From Lachnospiraceae bacterium (GTDB lineage Bacteria > Bacillota > Clostridia > Lachnospirales > Lachnospiraceae): 24,644 nucleotides of DNA. Below the pieces are notes generated by a model, which made no database searches, was not told the origin of the DNA, and was given only the letters and a program-made list of their open reading frames with translations. A program made the translations under genes and the position numbers. The stretch is taken from assembly GCA_009774585.1 (NCBI GenBank), contig VSOA01000016.1, positions 1-24,644 of the forward strand, in the 5' to 3' direction. Below, one piece after another: positions 7,797-14,328 of the stretch (position 1 is its first letter; every line of letters begins with the position of its first letter).

Positions 7797-8849
7797 TCAT
7801 TCCTCTTCCGTGTGGTCTGTTCCGTCGTCGATTGATGATCCCGTTCTGACAGTTCCAGATGTATTCTCCGAAGCTGACTCATCTGACGAAGAATCGTCGT
7901 TCGTTACAAAACTATCAAGCGGCAATATTGTGCTCGTACTGCCATCCTTGCTCTGGATAACGACTTTGACATCGGGCAGAATATCTTCCATCGCCTCATA
8001 GAACATTCTCTTCTTCGTCACTTCAGGATATTTCACGTATTCCTGATACATAGAATTAAAACGCGCAACCTGTCCGTTGGCCTCATTGATTCTCTCCTGC
8101 TTAGCAGCTTCCGCGTCCTGCAAGATCTTGTCAGCCTCAGCTTCGGCATTTGGAATCTGCTCATTCCGATACTTATTTGCATTATTAAGCGCTGTCTCTT
8201 TGCCCTGTTTCGCCGTCTCCACTTCCTTAAATGCGTTCTCGACTTCCGCTGTCGGCGGTGTTGCGTCCTGAATCGTAATATTTACAAGCTGTATTCCGAT
8301 GTCATAGTCTTCCAGCTTGTCAAGAATCATCTGTTTGATATTAGACTGTATCTCGTTCTTACCCGTTGTCAGAACGCTGTCCACACTGTAGGAGCCAATA
8401 GTGGTTCTGATACAGTTTTGCGCGATATTCTTAAGAATCATCTGAGGATTCTGAGAGGCATACAACGCCTTGACCGGATCGGTCACTCTATACTCTGCAT
8501 AAAAATCCACAAATATGAAATTATAATCTGAGGTAATCATCAGTGCATCCGCCTCTTCACCGTTAGCATGGTAGCCGATGGAAAATCCCTGAATCGTCGT
8601 ATTTACCTTTGTTACTGTCTGTATAAAAGGAATTTTGAAATGTAAACCGGGCGTCGTCACCGCTTTCGGCGAGCCGAAGGTACACACCACCGCCTGCTCT
8701 TCTTCCTGTATGGAATAGTAAGACTGGCTCACGAGCACAAAAAGTACCACAACAGCGGCAATAACCTTCACGACTGTCTTTCCCTTACCGGTATTTCCTT
8801 TCATCATTCTATTCACTGTTTCATTTGTCTTTTTCCTTGCACCAAACAT
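7797..8849 (-). CDS. hflK: SPFH-domain protein HflK, modulator of FtsH protease
   Basis: The protein has 350 residues: a short basic N-terminus, one membrane helix (VVKVIAAVVVLFVLVSQSYY, about 25-44), and an SPFH domain with EEEQAVVCTFGSPKAVTTPG, YRVTDPVKALYASQNPQMIL and GIQLVNITIQDATPP. A coiled Ala/Glu stretch follows (RNEQIPNAEAEADKILQDAE), then a Ser/Asp/Thr-rich acidic tail. Together with HflC it should form the membrane cage around FtsH. GGAGG lies 6 bases before the ATG at 8849, so I reject the upstream in-frame Met at 8876. It is the first gene of the hflK-hflC-TPR unit, 97 bases ahead of hflC, and is divergent from the histidine phosphatase gene. Confidence 0.93.
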   Translation of the reverse strand: MFGARKKTNETVNRMMKGNTGKGKTVVKVIAAVVVLFVLVSQSYYSIQEEEQAVVCTFGSPKAVTTPGLHFKIPFIQTVTKVNTTIQGFSIGYHANGEEADALMITSDYNFIFVDFYAEYRVTDPVKALYASQNPQMILKNIAQNCIRTTIGSYSVDSVLTTGKNEIQSNIKQMILDKLEDYDIGIQLVNITIQDATPPTAEVENAFKEVETAKQGKETALNNANKYRNEQIPNAEAEADKILQDAEAAKQERINEANGQVARFNSMYQEYVKYPEVTKKRMFYEAMEDILPDVKVVIQSKDGSTSTILPLDSFVTNDDSSSDESASENTSGTVRTGSSIDDGTDHTEEE

Positions 8850-8894
8850 GTTTTTCCTCCGCAAAAAGCTTTTCACATTGATTGCATCTATGCT

Positions 8895-8900
8895 ATTATA
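8895..8900 (-). promoter_or_regulatory. Candidate -10 box of the hflK promoter
   Basis: A perfect TATAAT lies on the minus strand 46 bases upstream of the hflK start, in the 112-base divergent spacer. No good -35 box is seen at 16-18 bases, so this is only a partial promoter match. Confidence 0.35.
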
Positions 8901-8961
8901 TACCAGAGTACATCAAAACACTAATTAAATTTTACTAAAGTATATCATTTGGAGGAGTATT

Positions 8962-9687
8962 ATGCGAATTATATTTATCAGACACGGAGACCCTGATTAC
9001 GTGAACGACTCTTTGACCGACAAAGGCGTCAGGGAAGCAACGCTTCTGTCAGACAGAATTATGAAATGGGACACAGACGCTATGAAGTTCTACTGTTCGC
9101 CGCTTGGCAGAGCGCAGCAAACCGCTTCTTATACACTGCAAAGACTTGACCGACAGGCAGTCACCTATGAATGGATGAAGGAATTTTCCTATTTTATCGA
9201 TGACCCCGTCACCGGACGTCATGGCGTTCCGTGGGATTTTATGCCGGAATATTGGACGAATATTCCCGAAATATACGACCGTGAGGCATGGAAAAAAACG
9301 GATATCTACCGTTCGAACCCGGAGCTTATTCCCGCTTACGACGAAGTTTGTGCAGGTCTTGACCGTTTAATTGAAGAATACGGTTACAAGAGACAGCACA
9401 ATTATTATCTGAATACAAATACTGATGCACGAAATGACACTATCGTTATCTTCTGTCATCTGGGTATCACCTGCGTTATGATGAGCCACCTGATCGGAAT
9501 CTCTCCTGCGCTGCTATTCCATGATTTCTATCTGGCTCCCACTTCCGTGACAGTCCTCGCCACTGAAGAACGTATGAACCATGCCGCATATTTCCGTGTG
9601 CAGGTCATGGGGGACACCAGCCATCTGTTGCAGGGATTCGAGCCGATTTCCGCCGCAGGGTACTTTACAGACGTTTTTCAAGGCTGA
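8962..9687 (+). CDS. Histidine phosphatase family protein (phosphoglycerate mutase-like)
   Basis: The protein has 241 residues and belongs to the histidine phosphatase superfamily. The catalytic RHG motif is at the N-terminus (MRIIFIRHGDPDYVNDSLTD), followed by LTDKGVREATLLSDRI and the second conserved block YCSPLGRAQQTASYTLQRL. The distal catalytic His is in IVIFCHLGITCVMMSHLIG. Members act on phosphorylated sugars, nucleotides or proteins through a phosphohistidine intermediate; the substrate cannot be predicted here. GGAGGAG stands just upstream of the ATG. It is a single gene on the plus strand between two minus-strand units and is followed by its own terminator. Confidence 0.92.
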   Translation: MRIIFIRHGDPDYVNDSLTDKGVREATLLSDRIMKWDTDAMKFYCSPLGRAQQTASYTLQRLDRQAVTYEWMKEFSYFIDDPVTGRHGVPWDFMPEYWTNIPEIYDREAWKKTDIYRSNPELIPAYDEVCAGLDRLIEEYGYKRQHNYYLNTNTDARNDTIVIFCHLGITCVMMSHLIGISPALLFHDFYLAPTSVTVLATEERMNHAAYFRVQVMGDTSHLLQGFEPISAAGYFTDVFQG

Positions 9688-9710
9688 TACATTTTGTACC
9701 AGCCTTTTCT
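9680..9710 (+). terminator. Intrinsic terminator of the histidine phosphatase gene
   Basis: AAGGCTG (9680-9686) pairs with CAGCCTT (9700-9706), with three further inner base pairs after one mismatch, and is followed by TTTTCTCTT. The stop codon is part of the left arm. No T run is present on the opposite strand, so it does not look bidirectional. Confidence 0.75.
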
Positions 9711-9767
9711 CTTATAAAAAACGGTTATTTTTTGTTGTTTTTAAGTTTGATGATACAAAGTGTGAGG

Positions 9768-10772
9768 CTATCTTACACGCTCCGGAAAACCTACTTTCTT
9801 CTGTACTTTACGAAGCGTTTTTAAAGCGTAATAATTTGCTTTCTCAGCATTATCCTTAATAATCTTATCAATATAATCCTTGTTCTTGGACAAATCTGCA
9901 AAACGGTCCTGCAGAGGCTTTAATACGTCTACCACCGCTTCTCCTACCGCCGTCTTAAAATCACCGTAACCTTTGCCTTCAAATTCTTTCTCGACATCTT
10001 CCGGCTTCTTTTCCGTACATGCGCTGTATATATCAATCAGATTCTTAATGCCGGGCTGTTCATCCGCATAGCGCACGCATGCTTCAGAATCCGTCACTGC
10101 TCTCTTAAACTTGCGTATGATCGTGTCCGGATCGTCCATCAGATAAATGCTGGCATTCGGGTTCTCGTCTGACTTAGACATCTTCTTAGACGGATCCTGC
10201 AGACTCATAACCTTCGCACCCGCCTTACCGATATACGGTTCCGGAATGGTAAATACGTCTCCGTAAATTGCGTTAAAACGCTGTGCAATATCCCTCGTAA
10301 TCTCCAGATGCTGTAATTGATCCTTACCGACCGGAACAACATCTGACTGATACAGAAGAATATCCGCCGCCATCAAAACCGGATAAGTAAACAGTCCGGC
10401 ATTGATATTGTCCGCATGCTTCGCCGCCTTATCTTTAAACTGTGTCATGCGGTTCAGTTCTCCCATATATGTAAAGCAGTTGAGAATCCATGACAGTTCC
10501 GCGTGTCCCGACACATGTGACTGATAATACAGGCAGTTTTTCTCCGGGTCAATCCCTGCCGCAATATATAATGTCAGCAGATTTCTTGCACGCTTGCGAA
10601 GCTCCGCCGGATCCTGCCTGATTGTGATGGAGTGTAAATCCACCACGGAATAGAAACACATATATTCATCACACAAGGTAACCCAGTTTTTCAATGCTCC
10701 GAGATAATTTCCGAGCGTCAGGTTACCCGTAGACTGCATACCACTAAACAAAACTTTATTCTGATCTATCAT
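9768..10772 (-). CDS. trpS: Tryptophan-tRNA ligase
   Basis: This enzyme charges tRNA-Trp with tryptophan in the cytoplasm. It is a class I synthetase of 334 residues, as usual for bacterial TrpRS. The HIGH-like motif is in GNLTLGNYLGALKNW (about residues 17-31) and the KMSKS loop in DPSKKMSKSDENPNASIYLM. Other family blocks are YQSDVVPVGKDQLQHLEITR and MTQFKDKAAKHADNINAGLF. GGGAG lies 5 bases before the ATG at 10772; two upstream in-frame Met codons have no better site. I looked for a T-box leader upstream and did not find the TGGNACCGCG core, so control is unclear. It appears to be a single-gene unit. Confidence 0.96.
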   Translation of the reverse strand: MIDQNKVLFSGMQSTGNLTLGNYLGALKNWVTLCDEYMCFYSVVDLHSITIRQDPAELRKRARNLLTLYIAAGIDPEKNCLYYQSHVSGHAELSWILNCFTYMGELNRMTQFKDKAAKHADNINAGLFTYPVLMAADILLYQSDVVPVGKDQLQHLEITRDIAQRFNAIYGDVFTIPEPYIGKAGAKVMSLQDPSKKMSKSDENPNASIYLMDDPDTIIRKFKRAVTDSEACVRYADEQPGIKNLIDIYSACTEKKPEDVEKEFEGKGYGDFKTAVGEAVVDVLKPLQDRFADLSKNKDYIDKIIKDNAEKANYYALKTLRKVQKKVGFPERVR

Positions 10773-10860
10773 TTTTTCTCCCATCCGAAGCGTCATCACT
10801 TACAATGCCTTGTAGCGGCATCCGTACGCCTCTTTGCTTGTACCAAGAATCAGTTTAACA

Positions 10861-10898
10861 TTGCCCTTTCTCTTTCGTCAACCAAAAAGAAAGGGCAA
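10861..10898. other. Stem-loop between trpS and the Arg-Asp-repeat gene
   Basis: TTGCCCTTTCT (10861-10871) and AGAAAGGGCAA (10888-10898) form a perfect 11-base stem with a 16-base loop. It sits 16 bases past the stop of the minus-strand gene at 10914 and may terminate its transcript. However, neither side has a T run, so a classical intrinsic terminator is doubtful. Confidence 0.5.
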
Positions 10899-10913
10899 GC
10901 ATATTAACGCTTA

Positions 10914-11246
10914 TTACTTATCGTCACATCCACAACCGGAATTACTAAAAGGTCTGGCATCAAAACGAGGTTCAAAACGTGACTCATTATTACACGGACA
11001 GCCATCGCGGTCATTGTCGCGATCTCTACCGCAGTCGCGATCTCTGTCTCTGCCGCAATCACGGTCTCTGTCGCGGTCTCTGCCGCAATCGCAATCACGG
11101 TCTCTGTCGCGATCTCTGTCACATTCGCGTTCTCTCGGGCGGCAAGGCGGTTTCGGCGGCGCAATCGGCTCGCATCCGCAGCCGGTATCTGCGCATCCGC
11201 TTCGGCTAAAGCATAATAATAATAACGGAATTATCCAACAATTCAT
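10914..11246 (-). CDS. Small Cys-rich protein with Arg-Asp dipeptide repeats
   Basis: The protein has 110 residues and no enzyme motif. It starts with a hydrophobic stretch (MNCWIIPLLLLCFSRSGC) that could be a membrane anchor or signal-like segment, then a Cys/Pro-rich part. Residues 43-81 alternate Arg and Asp almost perfectly, broken by CDCG and CG units. The tail is Cys-rich and ends GCGCDDK. I chose the ATG at 11246 because AAGGAG lies 9 bases upstream; two earlier in-frame Met codons overlap or precede that site. The opposite-strand frames through the same repeat have no ribosome binding site and are discarded. Such low-complexity, Cys-containing proteins occur among spore coat and cell envelope proteins, but this is only a guess. 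I do not recognise a named family. Confidence 0.7.
   Translation of the reverse strand: MNCWIIPLLLLCFSRSGCADTGCGCEPIAPPKPPCRPRERECDRDRDRDRDCDCGRDRDRDRDCGRDRDRDCGRDRDNDRDGCPCNNESRFEPRFDARPFSNSGCGCDDK
11004..11120 (-). repeat. Degenerate tandem repeat coding for alternating Arg-Asp
   Basis: The region is made of imperfect 6-base units (on the plus strand GTCGCG, GTCTCT, GATCTCT and similar) with occasional inserted Cys/Gly codons. It codes residues 43-81 of the small protein. Such repeats can gain or lose units by slippage in steps that keep the frame. Confidence 0.75.
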
Positions 11247-11283
11247 AGCTATCATCTCCTTTTTTTCATACCATATCCTATGC

Positions 11284-11306
11284 AAAAAGGAGTGAGAAGG
11301 TCACTC
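11284..11306 (-). terminator. Intrinsic terminator after the DUF5662 gene
   Basis: On the minus strand GAGTGA (11306-11301) pairs with TCACTC (11295-11290) over a 5-base loop, followed by CTTTTT. The stop codon of the DUF5662 gene overlaps the first arm. It separates this unit from the downstream small repeat gene. Confidence 0.65.
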
Positions 11307-11850
11307 ATCTTCTGTGATTTCGCAAGATTCTCGTTCTGATATAGCAAAAAGTCTTTTCTTCGCCGTAATCCGCTAACATATGCAGCAGGAATTCTAATTG
11401 TCTTTTTGTACGCGAATGTAAAGGTGGAGGTGTCAGAGACGATTGATAATATGTGAGCGGATCGCCGTCCTTGTAGGCTTCCCCGTTATAGACTTTGCTC
11501 GCCGCAATCCTATCCATAAACATTTCAATAACGTATCGTGTCGGCATAGGAGCCGGCGCCATACCGCCTTTGATATCATTGGCGCTGTAATCAATCCAGT
11601 ATTCATAATGATGTTTATTGCGCCCTTTATGGTGCAGCCACGAAGAGGAATAACCGATATCTTCGCGTTCCGCATTATTTGGGCTTCTGTTGCCCTGCCA
11701 GTATTTCGCACCGACAATAAACTCTGTGGGACTGAATTTAGACAAATCATGCATGATTCCCTGTCTGAACAATCCCACTTGGAAACAGCCATCCATGACT
11801 AACCATTTGTGGCGCGTAACCGTTTTTAAGTGTTCCCATGCCTTATTCAT
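11305..11850 (-). CDS. DUF5662 family protein
   Basis: The protein has 181 residues and matches what I recall as DUF5662, a family of unknown function. It is rich in conserved His and aromatic residues: HLKTVTRHKWLVMDGCF, GIMHDLSKFSPTEF, SSSWLHHKGRNKHHYEYWID and PMPTRYVIEMFMDRIAASKV. The HD pair and the HHKGRNKHH cluster suggest a metal site, similar in spirit to HD-type phosphohydrolases, but that is inference. No signal peptide or membrane segment is seen. It begins 4 bases after the stop of the GH13-like gene, and its AAAGGA lies in the last codons of that gene, so the two are translated from one transcript. A shared function with the GH13-like protein is possible but not known. Confidence 0.82.
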   Translation of the reverse strand: MNKAWEHLKTVTRHKWLVMDGCFQVGLFRQGIMHDLSKFSPTEFIVGAKYWQGNRSPNNAEREDIGYSSSWLHHKGRNKHHYEYWIDYSANDIKGGMAPAPMPTRYVIEMFMDRIAASKVYNGEAYKDGDPLTYYQSSLTPPPLHSRTKRQLEFLLHMLADYGEEKTFCYIRTRILRNHRR

Positions 11851-11854
11851 ATAA

Positions 11855-13834
11855 TTATATTTCCTTTTTTCTGTCCTTTGGAGAAATGATGGGGCAATCT
11901 CTTACCGTATAAACAGCAATCGTCCGCGGCGCGACGTATATCTCCAGCTTACGTTCCACCGAATCTTCCGTATTTACCGCAGGCGCCTTCTCTGTACCCT
12001 GTACCGTTACCTCACTTGAGTCGGTGGATGCATACAATATCCATTCTTTGCCCTTCGGAAGCTGCGGAAGCCCCAAATAATGCGCTTTCCAATGCAGATT
12101 GATTCCTATATAGAAAAATGAGTCATCCCGTCTGCCGTCAACTTCTCCGTAATATCCACAATACATGATTCCCACGCTTCTGCTCGCCGGGTCAAGATCC
12201 GGACGCCATGCCTCTCTTCCGTGATAAGAAATATCCGGATAGCCGCATGATAAATAATCCATCCCCTTCAACGGAAGCTGGCTGTGAAGAACCGGATGCT
12301 CCTTGCGAAGCCGAATCAGCATCTTGGTATACTCCAGCAGTTCTCTTCCGCTCTCCATCTGATTCCACTTAATCCATGTAACGACATTGTCCTGACAGTA
12401 CGGATTGTTGTTACCTTCCTGTGTGTTGCCAAATTCATCACCGCTGTATAGAAGCGGCGTGCCCTGCGAGAGAAAAACTAAAGACAGAGCATTTTTCATC
12501 TGCTGCAGACGCAATTGCATAATACCCTTTCTGCGGCTTTTGCCTTCTACACCGCAGTTCCAGCTGCAATTGTAATCTGTGCCGTCCTGATTATTCTCAC
12601 CATTTGGCTCATTGTGTTTGCGGTCATAAGAAACCATATCCGCAAGCCGCATTCCTTCCCACTTGGCAATATAATTAACAATTCCCGTCTCAAATCGGTT
12701 ATTCCGCACATGGAAAAGCAATTGGTTCATCATATTATCGTCACCCTTCACTGCCCTTCGCATGTCATACAGAAAACTCTCGCTCATCCATCCAAGGCTG
12801 CGCGTCCGTGACATATAATCCGTAGATACGGGACTGTACTGCTGTATCGTGAGAAGCTTTGTCTCGCTTAAAAGAGGTTCTTTTGCTATGGCGGAAACCG
12901 GCAAATCAACTCCAAGCAGATGAAATCCGTCTATATGATATTCTACCACCCAATATTTCAAAATATCTAGTATCTGCATCGGTGTAATTTCGGGCGGGAA
13001 ATAGAACTGCATAAGTACTTCCATATGATTTCTGTGCAGTTCTTTGACCATGTCCTTATATTCTGTCACCGCATTGGCGCTGTAAGCATACCCGCTTTTG
13101 GGAACGTAATAAAGCCCGCTTTGATAGCCCCAGTAATTCACTTTATAATCTTTGGCTCTCTTCGCCGCGCCTGCCTTATCGCCCGCTGATACCGGCAATT
13201 GTTTATAATCAGCCGCCGCCTGTTCCATCGACATGGCAGTTGACATTGTCTCCTGCATCATAATCTCATCGAATTCATAGGCAGGCATCAGCAGAACCGA
13301 TGTAATTCCTAATTCCTGCAAATACGGAATCTTCTCTGTTAAACCTGCATATGTTCCTTTATAGGTTACTTCGGAAGACTTATGCTTCGTAAATCCGCGT
13401 ACATGCAGCGCGTAGAGAATCATATCCTCATACGGAATGTTGAGCGTCCGATCTGTCTTCCAATCGTAATCATCACCCGGCACCATACAACGAGGCAGAG
13501 TTTTTCTGACCGAACCGTACCGATAAGAATTTTCTATCTGTCTGCAATAAGGATCCTGCCATGTATGCTTACCGCAGTAGAATAAGTATTTGCACTCCTT
13601 ATCGTGGTATCCCTTTAACAGCATGGCATAGACGGAACCGATTTTCCCCTCCTCCGGAAAAGGAATTCTAACGCCGTTTTTATGCCTTCTGTCATATAAA
13701 ATTACACCAAATTCGCCTGAAATCTGATTACCTTCTGTCTGTCCGCACACTGCCGCAATATGCATGCCTTCCGTTTGGAAGCACACGCCTAACGGGTATG
13801 CCTGCGTTTTAGTCACTTCAAATTCTTTATGCAT
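11855..13834 (-). CDS. GH13 glycogen-debranching-like protein lacking catalytic residues
   Basis: The protein has 659 residues and aligns by eye with GlgX/isoamylase-type GH13 enzymes. Visible blocks are ILYALHVRGFTKHKSSEVTY (139-158), GLTEKIPYLQELGITSVLLM (164-183), VSYDRKHNEPNGENNQDG (401-418), SWNCGVEG and GTPLLYSGDEFGNTQ. The catalytic blocks are lost. Region I (DVVxNH) reads LMQFYFPP (274-281). Region II (GFRFDLA) reads GFHLLGV (303-309), with no nucleophile Asp or preceding Arg. Region III (E in KLIAE) reads KLLTIQ (326-331). Region IV (HDGFT) reads WEGMR (392-396). The segment between regions I and II is also shortened. The frame is intact, with GGAGG before the ATG. I infer a pseudoenzyme, perhaps glycan-binding or regulatory. 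It is the first gene of a unit with DUF5662. Confidence 0.85.
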   Translation of the reverse strand: MHKEFEVTKTQAYPLGVCFQTEGMHIAAVCGQTEGNQISGEFGVILYDRRHKNGVRIPFPEEGKIGSVYAMLLKGYHDKECKYLFYCGKHTWQDPYCRQIENSYRYGSVRKTLPRCMVPGDDYDWKTDRTLNIPYEDMILYALHVRGFTKHKSSEVTYKGTYAGLTEKIPYLQELGITSVLLMPAYEFDEIMMQETMSTAMSMEQAAADYKQLPVSAGDKAGAAKRAKDYKVNYWGYQSGLYYVPKSGYAYSANAVTEYKDMVKELHRNHMEVLMQFYFPPEITPMQILDILKYWVVEYHIDGFHLLGVDLPVSAIAKEPLLSETKLLTIQQYSPVSTDYMSRTRSLGWMSESFLYDMRRAVKGDDNMMNQLLFHVRNNRFETGIVNYIAKWEGMRLADMVSYDRKHNEPNGENNQDGTDYNCSWNCGVEGKSRRKGIMQLRLQQMKNALSLVFLSQGTPLLYSGDEFGNTQEGNNNPYCQDNVVTWIKWNQMESGRELLEYTKMLIRLRKEHPVLHSQLPLKGMDYLSCGYPDISYHGREAWRPDLDPASRSVGIMYCGYYGEVDGRRDDSFFYIGINLHWKAHYLGLPQLPKGKEWILYASTDSSEVTVQGTEKAPAVNTEDSVERKLEIYVAPRTIAVYTVRDCPIISPKDRKKEI

Positions 13835-13878
13835 TCAATCCTCCGACAAATTGGATTTCTTTTTCAGTCTATATTTGT

Positions 13879-13906
13879 ATTTTAACATACAATATCCATT
13901 TTCCAA
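13879..13906 (-). promoter_or_regulatory. Candidate promoter of the GH13-like/DUF5662 unit
   Basis: On the minus strand TTGGAA (13906-13901) is followed after 16 bases by TAAAAT (13884-13879), 45 bases upstream of the start codon. It is divergent to the DUF1292 promoter. Confidence 0.5.
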
Positions 13907-13925
13907 ACAAAAAAATATTTGTACG

Positions 13926-13954
13926 TTGAATATCTGTATTATTTTCTGTAAAAT
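13926..13954 (+). promoter_or_regulatory. SigA-type promoter of the DUF1292 gene
   Basis: TTGAAT (13926-13931), a 17-base spacer and TAAAAT (13949-13954) give a good vegetative promoter. Transcription would start near 13961, leaving a leader of about 26 bases that contains AAGGAGG. Confidence 0.65.
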
Positions 13955-13986
13955 ATAACTATTCCAATGCATAAGGAGGCATTCAT

Positions 13987-14328
13987 ATGGACAAAAACAA
14001 TCATCAGAACGAAAATAACGGCTTTGACGCGGAAGAAATGACGGTGGAACTGGAACTAGAGGACGGTTCAAGTGTGACCTGCGCCATCGTAACGATTCTC
14101 ACCGTATCCGATCAAGATTATATCGTACTTCTTCCTCTTGATGAAGAGGGCGAAAATGAAGACGGTGAAGTCTGGTTCTACCGCTACAGTGAGAATCCCA
14201 ACGATCCTAATGAAGAACCTGTTCTTGACTACATCGACGACGATGATGAATATGAAACCGTAGCGGATGCCTTCGACGAATATTTAGATTCGGCAGAATT
14301 CGATGAGCTGATGGACGATGAAGGTTGA
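13987..14328 (+). CDS. DUF1292 family acidic protein
   Basis: The protein has 113 residues and is strongly acidic. It has the DUF1292 pattern: a conserved beta-rich core (MTVELELEDGSSVTCAIVTI, DYIVLLPLDEEGENEDGEVW, FYRYSEN) followed by an Asp/Glu-rich C-terminal part (YIDDDDEYETVADAFDEYLD). The molecular role of this family is unknown. AAGGAGG stands 7-8 bases before the ATG and a good promoter lies upstream. The last 100 bases overlap, on the opposite strand, the 3' end of the UvrD-like helicase gene, and its terminator lies within that gene. Confidence 0.9.
   Translation: MDKNNHQNENNGFDAEEMTVELELEDGSSVTCAIVTILTVSDQDYIVLLPLDEEGENEDGEVWFYRYSENPNDPNEEPVLDYIDDDDEYETVADAFDEYLDSAEFDELMDDEG

Noticed and set aside
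10773..10913. Possible T-box riboswitch ahead of trpS
   Set aside because: The spacer is only about 140 bases, has no TGGNACCGCG core and no terminator/antiterminator pair oriented to trpS. The only clear hairpin belongs to the neighbouring gene's 3' side.
10979..11145. Short regularly repeated units that could suggest a CRISPR-like array, and long opposite-strand frames rich in Arg-Ser-Leu or Ala-Thr-Glu
   Set aside because: The units are only about 6 bases with no unique spacers. The minus-strand frame with AAGGAG and an ATG explains them as an Arg-Asp coding repeat, and the other frames lack ribosome binding sites.
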